A stretch of 59,255 nucleotides of DNA from Metabacillus rhizolycopersici (GTDB lineage: Bacteria; Bacillota; Bacilli; Bacillales; Bacillaceae), in the NCBI RefSeq assembly GCF_020075705.1, contig NZ_JAIQUM010000028.1, positions 1 through 59,255 on the forward strand, written 5' to 3'. Each line of letters starts with the position of its first letter. Within the stretch, counting starts at the first letter, position 1. Positions 10,891-18,764 of this stretch are shown piece by piece. The notes beneath the pieces were generated by a model, which saw only the letters and a list, made by a program, of their open reading frames with translations, was not told the DNA's origin and ran no database searches. The translations under genes and the position numbers were made by a program.

Positions 10891-10993
10891 AATTTGAACA
10901 CATTGGACAATATTATCTCATATAAATTCTATTGAACAGAAAAACGCTAAAAAGATTTAACTCCCTTCGAGTAAAAACAAGGAGGATTAAATA

Positions 10994-11974
10994 TTGGATA
11001 CTGGAACACATGTCGTGATGGGAATTGCTTTAGGTGGAATAGCTACACTTGATCCAGTTGTAGGTGTGGATCATTCAACTGCATATGCTGTTATGCTAGG
11101 AACAATTATTGGCTCTCAAGCACCCGATCTTGATACAATTTTAAAACTTCGGAATAATGCTAAATATATACGAAATCACCGCGGAATTACTCATTCTATA
11201 CCTGCAGTGTTTATTTGGTCATTTTTAATTACTGGTCTGATTATGTTATTTGTTCCTGAAAGCAATTTGCTTCATTTATGGCTTTGGACTTTTTTTGCTA
11301 TCGCTCTTCATGTATTTGTTGATATTTTTAATGCTTACGGAACTCAGGCTTTAAGGCCCTTCACAAAAAAATGGATTGCCTTAGGAATCATTAATACGTT
11401 TGACCCGTTTATCTTTATCGCTCATCTTATTGGAATTGCAATTTGGGTTTTAGGCGCCCACCCTGGCTATACGTTCTTAACTGTATACATCATCTTAATG
11501 GCCTACTACATTATTAGATTTTCTATGCAAAGAAGGATCATTCACCGTTTGCATAAATTATTACCCGATATTGAACAAGTTATTATCTCACCTACAATGA
11601 GGTTCCGCCATTGGCATATTGCGATTATGACCAACACACGTTTCCATGTAGCAAGGTCTATTAATGGAGAAATTATTCTCCAAGATGAATTTGAGCGCAT
11701 ACCTGTTCCACAAACAAATGTGATCAGAGCAGCAGAGGAAGATGATAACATTTCTGCATTTTTATCCTTTTCACCTGTCTATCGCTGGGAGGTCGATGAG
11801 TTTACAGACCATTATGAGGTTCGATTTATTGACTTACGATATCGAAGCAAAGGGTACTATCCTTTCGTTGCTATTGTCCAGCTTGACTATGATTTAAATA
11901 TTGTTAGTTCCTATACAGGTTGGATTTTCAGCGAAGAAAAACTTCGCAAAAAGCTCGAGTTAATACCGGATTAA
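10994..11974 (+). CDS. yfhP: YfhP-like membrane-bound metal-dependent hydrolase
   Basis: 326 residues with a TTG start 6 bases after AAGGAGGATTAAA. The DUF457/YdjM-type N-terminal half has several membrane helices and the metal-binding histidine/aspartate signature: MDTGTHVVMG, SQAPDLDT, NHRGITHS and HVFVDIFNAYGTQ. A soluble domain follows from about residue 185. B. subtilis YfhP is a regulator-like membrane protein that represses yfhQ/yfhP-region genes in one report; substrate unknown. It is divergent from mutY, as in B. subtilis. Confidence 0.85.
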   Translation: MDTGTHVVMGIALGGIATLDPVVGVDHSTAYAVMLGTIIGSQAPDLDTILKLRNNAKYIRNHRGITHSIPAVFIWSFLITGLIMLFVPESNLLHLWLWTFFAIALHVFVDIFNAYGTQALRPFTKKWIALGIINTFDPFIFIAHLIGIAIWVLGAHPGYTFLTVYIILMAYYIIRFSMQRRIIHRLHKLLPDIEQVIISPTMRFRHWHIAIMTNTRFHVARSINGEIILQDEFERIPVPQTNVIRAAEEDDNISAFLSFSPVYRWEVDEFTDHYEVRFIDLRYRSKGYYPFVAIVQLDYDLNIVSSYTGWIFSEEKLRKKLELIPD

Positions 11975-11983
11975 ATATCATTC

Positions 11984-12018
11984 AAAAGACTGACTAATAG
12001 GATTAGTCAGTCTTTTAA
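11984..12018 (+). terminator. Terminator after yfhP
   Basis: AAAAGACTGACTAAT and ATTAGTCAGTCTTTT form a 15-bp perfect stem with a three-base loop. Confidence 0.9.
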
Positions 12019-12135
12019 GTACCATTTTGACTTAGTTTTCGTGTCTTTCTCAAGACCAGTTATTATGCTATCAACAGTCCTTTGGAATCACTTTATTATG
12101 ATTATCCAATTTGGCTAAGGATTTCCTCTTATACA

Positions 12136-12414
12136 TTAATGCAATAGGTAATCATCGCTATTTAATAAATGACTATATTTTGGATTTGTTGCAATAAATT
12201 CGTGCAATGTTTCTCCATAATTGGTAATTAATTGTCTAACGACCTGCTCAGTCACCTTTTTACCTTGATATTGTCCCCCTGCTTTCGCTTGAGTAGATTC
12301 AAAATCTTCCCAAAATAATTCTACCCATGTTCTTGCTTGTGCATATGAAAGACTTGTGTTTTTGCTTAATAATTCATTCGTTAATCGTTCAAAGTATATT
12401 TCCAATTTTCTCAC
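12136..12414 (-). CDS. yfhJ: YfhJ-like WVELL-domain protein
   Basis: 92 residues of the small WVELL family. The signature is ARTWVELFWEDFESTQAKAG at residues 27-46, followed by an amphipathic helix and a short tail. Function unknown. An AGAGGTGAGA Shine-Dalgarno lies before the ATG. It diverges from sspK across a short gap holding a sigma-G-like promoter. Confidence 0.85.
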   Translation of the reverse strand: MRKLEIYFERLTNELLSKNTSLSYAQARTWVELFWEDFESTQAKAGGQYQGKKVTEQVVRQLITNYGETLHEFIATNPKYSHLLNSDDYLLH

Positions 12415-12433
12415 CTCTAGGAAGAATTCTCTA

Positions 12434-12463
12434 CTAATACATTTGCGTTAAATACCTATACTA
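12434..12463 (+). promoter_or_regulatory. Sigma-G-like promoter of sspK
   Basis: CTAATA, 17 bases, TATACTA. The spacing fits and the match to TGAATA/CATnnTA is partial. Confidence 0.45.
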
Positions 12464-12508
12464 TTAATACGCTTCTTTTATAGAAGCTAATGATGACTTG
12501 GAGGGATT

Positions 12509-12676
12509 GTGTTGCGCAATAAAGCCAAGGGATTTCCCAATCTGAATAATAACAAGTTTGAAGGCGAACCAAGAGCAAAAGCAGAATATGCTTCAAAAAG
12601 GGCAAATGGTACCATTAACACTCATCCACAAGAACGGATGAGAGCTTCTGGTAATCGCGAAAATCCTTACTCTTAA
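12509..12676 (+). CDS. sspK: Small acid-soluble spore protein K
   Basis: 55 residues: the C-terminal half [15 protein letters not shown] and [11 protein letters not shown] is the SspK/SspH-like hallmark. Minor SASPs bind in the spore core. GTG at 12509 followed by TTG gives an N-terminus [11 protein letters not shown], which parallels the MVRNK start of B. subtilis SspK. The TTG at 12512 would have better spacing from GGAGGG (6 versus 3 bases), so it is the alternative start. A sigma-G-like promoter lies upstream. Confidence 0.85.
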   Translation: MLRNKAKGFPNLNNNKFEGEPRAKAEYASKRANGTINTHPQERMRASGNRENPYS

Positions 12677-12711
12677 TACGCACTTAACCAAACTTGCGGA
12701 GGTGCTTTCGA

Positions 12712-12873
12712 ATGGGTACAAATGAGAAGAAAAAATTCTATGATAATTTGTATTCTAATGCATTTAGTCAGCCATGGGCTAATCCCAAGCATGCGTTCGC
12801 TCAAGTAAATGGTCAAACACAACAAACTCAAAATCTCATCATCCTTGAGGCACAAACTAGGAAGCGCTCTTAA
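12712..12873 (+). CDS. YpzG-like small protein
   Basis: 53 residues, MGTNEKKKFYDNLYSNAF then QPWANPKHAFAQVNGQTQQ. The W-x-NPK-x-x-x-x-QVNG-x-T core is that of the YpzG family, small Bacillus proteins of unknown role. GGAGGTG lies 8 bases before the ATG. It directly follows sspK and may be cotranscribed with it, so sporulation expression is possible. Confidence 0.7.
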   Translation: MGTNEKKKFYDNLYSNAFSQPWANPKHAFAQVNGQTQQTQNLIILEAQTRKRS

Positions 12874-12880
12874 TTCTACT

Positions 12881-12917
12881 AGGGCTGACAGCTATTTACA
12901 GCTTGTCAGTCCTTTAT
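12881..12917. terminator. Terminator between ypzG-like gene and yfhH
   Basis: GGCTGACAGC and GCTTGTCAGTCC pair imperfectly with a TTT run on the plus side. It serves the two convergent genes. Confidence 0.6.
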
Positions 12918-13223
12918 TAACATTGAAATGGGCAGTGCCTCTTCATTATTAGGTGTCGTTAGACGATATCCCCAAGCAAAGATTCCATTCATATAATTAA
13001 TTTTAAACGACTCCCCTGGTGCGCCTTCAATTTCATATACTTCTTCAGGTTTAAAATGATCCGGATTCAATAAATAGGATCTTGCCATCGATATTTTTCG
13101 CTCTAATACTGCATATTCATTTATAATACCCAATTGCTCAGCTTTTCGAGCCTTTTCCTTCAGGGTAGCAATTTCATTTTTCAATTCAAACTCAGACATT
13201 TCACTATACCGCTTATCATTCAT
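12906..13223 (-). CDS. yfhH: YfhH family protein (DUF1811)
   Basis: 105 residues. An N-terminal helical hairpin with KRYSEMSEFELKNEIATLKEKARKAEQLG is followed by a small beta domain ending in LPISMLIKD. Full length for the family. Function unknown. Lies 23 bases after recX on the same strand, so the two form an operon, as in B. subtilis. Confidence 0.88.
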   Translation of the reverse strand: MNDKRYSEMSEFELKNEIATLKEKARKAEQLGIINEYAVLERKISMARSYLLNPDHFKPEEVYEIEGAPGESFKINYMNGIFAWGYRLTTPNNEEALPISMLIKD

Positions 13224-13246
13224 TTCCCTATCCCCTTGTCGTAAAG

Positions 13247-14050
13247 TTATTCATCCTCGTCTAAATATTGTTCAATTAATTCAATTGCAAATCCTTTTCG
13301 ATATAAAAATTGTTTCATCTTCATTTTATATTGATAAGGTTCTTCATTTTGATACCGTCTTTTTACCTTGTCAGCATGCTTCCTGAGTGCTGCCCATTCT
13401 TCTGATTCATCTTGTTCAAATTTAACTTCTTCTAATGCAATTGAAATGATATCATAACTAAAACCTTTCCTCATTAAATGTTGCTCCAATTTTTGTTTTA
13501 GCAGCACGGTTGAGAGCTTATTATTTTTTTTCAGTACCTTTTCAACATGATTGATTGCCTGTTCAATTTGTGAGGAATGATCGTATTGAAGAAGGGCTTG
13601 TTCAATAAATGCCGGTTCAATTCCCTTTCCAACAAGCTCCATTTGAATCACACTTGGTCCCTTCCCATTTGTTTGCCACTGTGTTCGAACATAGGCGTTA
13701 GCAAATTCTAAATTATCCACATATCGATATTGCTTAAGCTTATGTATAACTTCCTGAATAACCGGATCATTACACTCCTTTTTTCGTAAATGTTCTTCAA
13801 CTTCCTTGATAGAACGCATACGATAACTCAGAAATTCTAAAGCTCTATTATATGCCTTTTTAACTTCATCACCATATTGAATTTCAATAATTTCAAATTC
13901 ATCAAGCTCTTTTCCTTTTTGCAGATTAAAGCGAATAAAAACATCCTGATCTACACTAAAGGCGAATCTCTCACCCTTGCCATCATCTAAAAATATATTA
14001 AGGCGATCATCGCTGTGCTTTTGTGCAGTAATTTTCGTAATAATAGCCAT
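13247..14050 (-). CDS. recX: Recombination regulator RecX
   Basis: 267 residues of the long Bacillus RecX type. RecX binds RecA filaments and modulates recombination. An N-terminal beta domain (residues 1-55) precedes three or four tandem three-helix repeats, each with a basic FLSYRxRS or LRKKE-like core (about 70, 120, 190 and 240). The ATG is preceded by AAGTAGGTGAGAAA. It is transcribed with yfhH. Confidence 0.92.
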   Translation of the reverse strand: MAIITKITAQKHSDDRLNIFLDDGKGERFAFSVDQDVFIRFNLQKGKELDEFEIIEIQYGDEVKKAYNRALEFLSYRMRSIKEVEEHLRKKECNDPVIQEVIHKLKQYRYVDNLEFANAYVRTQWQTNGKGPSVIQMELVGKGIEPAFIEQALLQYDHSSQIEQAINHVEKVLKKNNKLSTVLLKQKLEQHLMRKGFSYDIISIALEEVKFEQDESEEWAALRKHADKVKRRYQNEEPYQYKMKMKQFLYRKGFAIELIEQYLDEDE

Positions 14051-14087
14051 TTTCTCACCTACTTTCTAAGTAAAAATTTACAAAGAA

Positions 14088-14241
14088 CAAAAGCGTAAGC
14101 GCCTTGATCAGCCCCGACAAGCATAAGACGCTTTTGAATAGAAGGCGTACTTTGCCTTCAATTCAAAAGTGGCTTATGACCTCGAGGGGCTAGGCGCTGG
14201 AGCTGGACAGTTCTCGAAGCCAAAACTTATAAATTCTGATA
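14088..14241. repeat. Repeat family A, copy 5
   Basis: Copy with arms TTTTGAAT and ATTCAAAA and a type I tail. It is directly followed by copy 6. Confidence 0.9.
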
Positions 14242-14246
14242 TTAGA

Positions 14247-14358
14247 ACAAAAGCGCAAGCGCCTTGTTCAGCCTCAGGCTTACCCAAGAGGGGCCGGACG
14301 CTTACGCTGGATATCGTGCGCTTATCCACAGTACTAAAATTTTATAATTTCCTAAACG
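14247..14358. repeat. Repeat family A, copy 6 (central hairpin deleted)
   Basis: Starts five bases after copy 5. The central hairpin is missing and the tail is type II (GTGCGCTTATCCACAG). The tandem arrangement of both tail types suggests recombination between copies. Confidence 0.85.
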
Positions 14359-14436
14359 TCCAAAAAGAGGAAATTCCCATTAAACACAGTATATTTGAAG
14401 TAGTATTCATTTTCATTTTAAAGGAAGTGATCGTCT

Positions 14437-15351
14437 ATGAAAGTTGCCATAGCTGGTGGGTCAGGATTTATTGGAAAACATTTAACTCGTTATTTTTTAA
14501 ATAAAGGACATGATGTATTTATTTTAACACGAAGTGAAAAAACATCTTCAGAAAAAAGACTCCATTATGTAAAATGGCTTTCTGATTCCGCTACTCCACT
14601 CGCTTCGTTAGAAGGAATCGATGCTGTCATTAATTTGGCTGGAAAATCAATAAATAGTCTTTGGACTGAAAAAACAAAGATGGATATCTTCTCAAGTAGA
14701 ATTAGTTCCACGAAAGCGATTTATTCTATAATCGATGGTTTGCAGAAAAAACCCTCCGTATTCATTAATGCAAGTGCAGTAGGTTTTTATGGTACTTCAA
14801 TTGATCAAACATTTACCGAAGATTCAATCGAAGCAGGGAAGGATTTCCTCGCTAAAACAGTAGATGCATGGGAGAAAGAAGCAGCTAAAATTGGTGAGTT
14901 ACACGTTCGAACGGTAATCATTAGGATTGGGATTGTGTTTGGTCATGAAGGTGCTCTTCCTTCACTCGCTCTACCTTACAAATTATTTGCAGGCGGAAAG
15001 CTCGGAACTGGTCAACAATGGGTATCATGGATTCATGTAAAAGATCTCATTGCACTAATTGACCATACCATTCATACATCCGAAATTTCAGGACCGATTA
15101 ACGCCACCGCACCTTCCCCAGTGAAGATGAATCAATTAGGAAAAACAATTGGAAAAATAATTCACCGCCCACATTGGTTACCCGCACCATCTTTTGCATT
15201 AAAAACATTATTAGGTGAAATGAGTATAATGGTTTTAGAAGGGCAAAAAGTCATACCTATGAAAGCCCTACAACATCATTTTCATTTCGTATATCCAACA
15301 TTAGATGAAGCATTGTCTGACATTTTAAAAAAACAAATGAAAAGTAGCTAG
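14437..15351 (+). CDS. yfhF: TIGR01777 family NAD(P)-dependent epimerase-like protein
   Basis: 304 residues of the extended SDR fold. Glycine motif AGGSGFIGKHL at residue 5; SAVGFYG at about 112 carries the Tyr; the C-terminal DUF1731 domain spans about 250-300. The ATG follows AAAGGAAGTGATCGTCT. Sequence similarity to SulA-like proteins is historic and gives no function. The gene is divergent from recX, like B. subtilis yfhF. Confidence 0.88.
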   Translation: MKVAIAGGSGFIGKHLTRYFLNKGHDVFILTRSEKTSSEKRLHYVKWLSDSATPLASLEGIDAVINLAGKSINSLWTEKTKMDIFSSRISSTKAIYSIIDGLQKKPSVFINASAVGFYGTSIDQTFTEDSIEAGKDFLAKTVDAWEKEAAKIGELHVRTVIIRIGIVFGHEGALPSLALPYKLFAGGKLGTGQQWVSWIHVKDLIALIDHTIHTSEISGPINATAPSPVKMNQLGKTIGKIIHRPHWLPAPSFALKTLLGEMSIMVLEGQKVIPMKALQHHFHFVYPTLDEALSDILKKQMKSS

Positions 15352-15401
15352 TTTGCGTTATATCCCCCATTTAAAAGGGACGATTTCTGCTTAGAAATTA
15401 A

Positions 15402-15550
15402 GAAAAGCGCCTTGTTCAGACTCGGGCAAATAAGACGCTCAGGAATAGAAGGTGTTTTTTACCTTCAATTCCTGAGTGGCTTAGACCCAAGAGGGACCGG
15501 ACGCTTGCGCTGAACACGAAAACTAAGTCAAAACTTTATACTTTCTTTAA
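15402..15550. repeat. Repeat family A, copy 7
   Basis: Arms CTCAGGAAT and ATTCCTGAG. The tail is a third variant (ACACGAAAACTAAGTC then ACTTTATACTTTCTT). Confidence 0.85.
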
Positions 15551-15577
15551 AAAAACTAATTTTGATTGGAGTAAGCC

Positions 15578-16702
15578 ATGAGTTTAGTACTTTTTAAACA
15601 AGCAACCGTTTACCCCATTACTTCAACTGTTAGGTACGAAACAGACGTACTCGTTGAAAATGGGAAAATCGCTGCAATTGGAAAAAACTTAGAAGTTTCT
15701 GAAAACACGACCATTATTCCTTGTAAAGACCAGCTATTATTTCCGGGTTTTATTGATGTTCATACACATTTAGGTTTATATGACGAAGGTACTGGCTGGG
15801 CTGGAAACGACGCGAATGAAACGATCGAACCATTAACTTCACATATTCGAGCGATAGATGGCGTAAACCTACTTGATCCAGCTTTTAAAGATGCCGTCAA
15901 ATATGGAATAACGACTGTCCATGTTATGCCGGGAAGTGCAAATGTTATTGGTGGGACAACATCTGTAATTAAAACGTATGGAACAAACGTATTAAATGCG
16001 ATTGTTCAGGAAACAGCCGGATTAAAGATTGCTTTAGGAGAAAATCCAAAACGGATGCACAGCCATGGAAATAAAGAATCCATTACAAGAATGGGGATTA
16101 TGGGGATGCTTCGTGAAGCCTTCTATAAAGCAAAATACAGTGACGATCTAGATGATTTTCGCTTGATCTCCATCAAAATGGCACTCCGTCGTGAAATACC
16201 AGTTCGAATTCATGCCCACCGCGCAGATGATATTATGAGCGCAATTCGTTTCGCCGAAGAGTTCGACCTTGATTATCGAATTGAACATTGTACAGAAGGT
16301 CACTTAATTGCAGAGGAATTTGTAGGCAAGCAAGCTAGAGTATGTGTTGGACCAACTTTAACTAGAAGGTCAAAGATTGAGCTGAAAAATAAAAGTTGGT
16401 CTACCTATCAAGCCTTATCTGAAAAGGGTGTTGAGGTCTCTATTACAACAGATCACCCCTACACACCAATTCAGTATTTAAATGTATGTGCATCGATTGC
16501 AGTTAGAGAAGGATTTGATGAACAAAAAGCGATTGAAGGAATAACGATAGCTGCGGCGCGAAATTTAAGAGTCGATGATCGCATTGGTAGCATTGAGGTT
16601 GGAAAAGATGCTGATTTAGTCATTTGGAATTTCCACCCCTTTCATTATCTCGCAAAACCTCATTTGACAATGATAGACGGGAAAATAGTGCATAAAATTT
16701 GA
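15578..16702 (+). CDS. Metal-dependent amidohydrolase
   Basis: 374 residues of the amidohydrolase superfamily, imidazolonepropionase-like branch. The first metal motif is GFIDVHTHLGLYDEG at about 58. A further His pair is in RIHAHRADD at about 213 and IEHCTEGH at about 236, and the catalytic Asp is in TTDHPY at about 288. The C-terminal GSIEVGKDADLVIW is the usual beta-sandwich return. It probably hydrolyses a cyclic amide or imide; the substrate is not visible. It stands alone, with family A repeat 7 upstream and no terminator seen downstream. The block around it is otherwise syntenic with B. subtilis, so it is an insertion relative to that order. Confidence 0.85.
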   Translation: MSLVLFKQATVYPITSTVRYETDVLVENGKIAAIGKNLEVSENTTIIPCKDQLLFPGFIDVHTHLGLYDEGTGWAGNDANETIEPLTSHIRAIDGVNLLDPAFKDAVKYGITTVHVMPGSANVIGGTTSVIKTYGTNVLNAIVQETAGLKIALGENPKRMHSHGNKESITRMGIMGMLREAFYKAKYSDDLDDFRLISIKMALRREIPVRIHAHRADDIMSAIRFAEEFDLDYRIEHCTEGHLIAEEFVGKQARVCVGPTLTRRSKIELKNKSWSTYQALSEKGVEVSITTDHPYTPIQYLNVCASIAVREGFDEQKAIEGITIAAARNLRVDDRIGSIEVGKDADLVIWNFHPFHYLAKPHLTMIDGKIVHKI

Positions 16703-16997
16703 GATATACATTCCAATTAAATATATTAATATAATTTAAATCAACTATTAATCAATCCTCGGTTAAAAGGACAGTTAGATTCAAAAATCATTTACTATCA
16801 TTGATTAAAGCGTTAAAATGGCAGATTGGTTTCTAACACACTAAAAGAAAGCGCGTTCAAATTAGGCGATTCTTAATCATGTCAACTGCTATATTATGAT
16901 AAGTATTTTTTTATTATTCGACAAAAAAAGTAGTATCTTTTTTATAAAAATTGACGTATTATACTTCATGGAGCAAGTTAATTATACAATTTAATCT

Positions 16998-17154
16998 AGT
17001 AATGGGAAGGCAAATGGTGCGCCACCAGCTTTACTGGTTCTAGTGGGTTCGATTCCCACCCCGAAATTTTTTTACGTTAAGCTATAATAAAAAATTTCGA
17101 GGGTGGAGATTGGCCATATCACATGGAGTCTGCCCTCTAATTGGAGGGATCCAG
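16998..17154 (+). promoter_or_regulatory. Structured leader of the acetyltransferase gene, with tRNA T-arm mimic
   Basis: Four elements are visible. First, a T-arm: GTGGG, loop TTCGATT, CCCAC at 17043-17059, identical in form to a tRNA T-stem-loop. Second, a 19-base strand at 17056-17074 that pairs with 17088-17106 with one offset base on each side. Third, CCCTC at 17133-17137 pairs with GAGGG at 17144-17148, burying the GGAGGG Shine-Dalgarno. Fourth, a second GAGGG at 17099-17103 could pair with the same CCCTC. The T-arm and the long helix compete for CCCAC, so the leader can form two exclusive states. The region 16703-16997 holds no gene I can recognise. Confidence 0.55.
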
Positions 17155-17712
17155 ATGCTAAAAAAACGTGATATTTATGACAGTCATGCACTTTATGAAC
17201 ACATGATTCACCCTGATGTTTTCCCATTTGTACGTCATAAAGCTAAGTCGTTGGAAGAATACCTATTTATAACGAAACAAACAATTGAGGCTGAAGAACG
17301 GGGTGAAGTGATATCACGAACCATTTTAGACGAATGGGGCTCTCCGATTGGCACAATCAGTTTGTTTGATTTACAAGAAAATGCAGGCTTTTTAGGGACT
17401 TGGATCGGCAAACCCTATCATGGAAAAGGCTATAACCAGCGTGCAAAAAATGCGTTTTTTAATGAATTATTTTATGAATTAAATATTGAAACAGTCTTCT
17501 TGAGAATACGTAAACAAAACATTCGTTCAACAAAAGCAGCTGAAAAACTACCTTATGTTGTTAACGCTAATGAAACAAGAGCAGGCTTACTAAGACAAAT
17601 GAACAACGGTGAAGATCTATTTAACCTCTTTGAAATTACAAAAGATCTTTATACTTTCAACACATATCACAATTCTTCTGAGGCTGATGATAACCAGCTT
17701 AAGGAAGCTTAA
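17155..17712 (+). CDS. GNAT family N-acetyltransferase
   Basis: 185 residues from the ATG at 17155; a longer frame from 17110 lies in the leader RNA and is rejected because GGAGGG sits 6 bases before this ATG. It has the RimL-like GNAT layout: acetyl-CoA loop at GTWIGKPYHGKGYNQRAKNAF (about 81-101; R/Q-x-x-G-x-G/A equivalent is HGKGYN) and a conserved NIRSTKAAEKL at about 122. The acceptor substrate is unknown. The leader suggests translational control. A strong terminator follows at 17721. Confidence 0.88.
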   Translation: MLKKRDIYDSHALYEHMIHPDVFPFVRHKAKSLEEYLFITKQTIEAEERGEVISRTILDEWGSPIGTISLFDLQENAGFLGTWIGKPYHGKGYNQRAKNAFFNELFYELNIETVFLRIRKQNIRSTKAAEKLPYVVNANETRAGLLRQMNNGEDLFNLFEITKDLYTFNTYHNSSEADDNQLKEA

Positions 17713-17720
17713 ATTTGTTC

Positions 17721-17760
17721 GAGCAGGTAGGATTCTTTGATCCCACCTGCTTTTTATTTT
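17721..17760 (+). terminator. Terminator after the acetyltransferase
   Basis: GAGCAGGT-GGAT and ATCC-ACCTGC pair and are followed by TTTTTATTTT. Confidence 0.9.
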
Positions 17761-17871
17761 CCAGAGCTACTTTTCCCACCACATTCAGCATTAATTCCTC
17801 CCTCTGTGTATGAATCCAAATAGCTTTGTTAACACTACTACTGAATACTATTTATTGGAAGGATGATTACA

Positions 17872-18000
17872 GTGGGAGCAGATAAAAGAAAGCGGGATAA
17901 GACGAAGAGGACTCTTTCTACTATGCAAGAAGTCAACTATTCTAGAGAATTCAGACATGCTGACCGTGCTGGTGGATACATAAGTAAATCAAGACACTAA
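17872..18000 (+). CDS. yfhE: YfhE-like small basic protein
   Basis: 42 residues, GTG start 5 bases after GGAAGGATG. The sequence LSTMQEVNYSREF then ADRAGGYISKSRH matches the YfhE pattern (STQEVLYSREFKxADRAGGY). Very basic at the N-terminus. Function unknown. In B. subtilis yfhD and yfhE are neighbours, as here. Confidence 0.85.
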   Translation: MGADKRKRDKTKRTLSTMQEVNYSREFRHADRAGGYISKSRH

Positions 18001-18019
18001 CTTCCAACATGAATTCAGA

Positions 18020-18190
18020 ACAAAAGCGCAAGCGCCTTGATCAGCCTAGGGCAAGCATAAGATGATTAGGAATAGAAGGTGTTCTTTACCTTCAATTCCT
18101 GATTGGCTGTAGACCCAAGAGGGGCTAGGCGTTGGAGCTGGATGCAGTGCGCTTATCCACATTACAAGAATTTTACAGCTTTCTATAAGA
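18020..18190. repeat. Repeat family A, copy 8
   Basis: Arms TTAGGAAT and ATTCCTGA, with a type II tail. Between yfhE and yfhD. Confidence 0.9.
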
Positions 18191-18203
18191 CGAAAAATGG
18201 TCA

Positions 18204-18230
18204 TCCTAATCTTGAACAACAAGTTCAAGA
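18204..18230 (+). promoter_or_regulatory. Inverted repeat just before the yfhD ribosome-binding site
   Basis: AATCTTGAAC and GTTCAAGATT are perfect 10-base complements around a five-base loop. The AAAGGAGGG Shine-Dalgarno begins straight after. Could be an operator, a stabilising mRNA hairpin or an attenuator. Confidence 0.5.
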
Positions 18231-18249
18231 TTAAAGGAGGGCTTTTTTC

Positions 18250-18426
18250 ATGGGTCGTGCACATAAAAATAAAGCATCACTTCCCCAAGTACCTAAAAAC
18301 CTAAAAAGAGACGGTGTTGACGAGGAATTCTCACGCGAGATTGCGGATCAAGCAGATTTGGAAGCACAAGCGCGAGCAAACGCTGCAAATCAGCGTCAAC
18401 AAACGAACAGAAAACAGAAAAAATAA
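18250..18426 (+). CDS. yfhD: YfhD-like small protein
   Basis: 58 residues. The core VDEEFSREIADQADLEAQARANAANQRQQ is the YfhD family signature. Glu/Gln/Ala rich and soluble. Function unknown. The ATG is 9 bases past AAAGGAGGG. Confidence 0.88.
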   Translation: MGRAHKNKASLPQVPKNLKRDGVDEEFSREIADQADLEAQARANAANQRQQTNRKQKK

Positions 18427-18632
18427 AGTGAGAAATTGCCTCTATATGCAATAAAGATTCAATTTTTAACATTTGTGGATAAGTATCCAATAAACCACTA
18501 TCCAGATTTGAATACTGTGAATATTGTTAATAAAATGTGGATATCTTCTGAAATACACATAAATATGAATAACATGTGGGCAAGCAACATACATTAGTAT
18601 TACAACAGTGAATTGACACCATGATTAAGAAA

Positions 18633-18662
18633 GCACGCCGCTCATATAGAGTGGCGTGTTTT
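18633..18662 (+). terminator. Hairpin in the yfhD to helicase gap
   Basis: CACGCCGCTC pairs with GAGTGGCGTG over ATATA and is followed by TTTT. The rest of 18427-18727 holds nothing I can identify. Confidence 0.7.
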
Positions 18663-18727
18663 AAGGTCCTCATCTCAATGGATTAAAAACCAATTCAAAC
18701 TGATTACTTCCATAAAAGGAATTTTAA

Positions 18728-18760
18728 AAAAGAGTCTGACACATAGATGTCAGACTCTCC
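18728..18760 (-). terminator. Terminator after the helicase gene
   Basis: AGAGTCTGACA and TGTCAGACTCT form an 11-bp stem over a six-base loop, with an A run on the plus strand (T run on the transcript). Confidence 0.85.
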
Positions 18761-18764
18761 TCGT

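Noticed and set aside
14169..14504. A 111-codon open frame before yfhF
   Set aside because: It is built from family A repeat sequence and overlaps the start of yfhF in another frame.
17043..17066. A genuine tRNA gene
   Set aside because: Only the T-arm is canonical. The acceptor 3' strand CCCGAAA has no matching 5' strand upstream, no D-arm fits, and the anticodon-like hairpin has a five-base loop.
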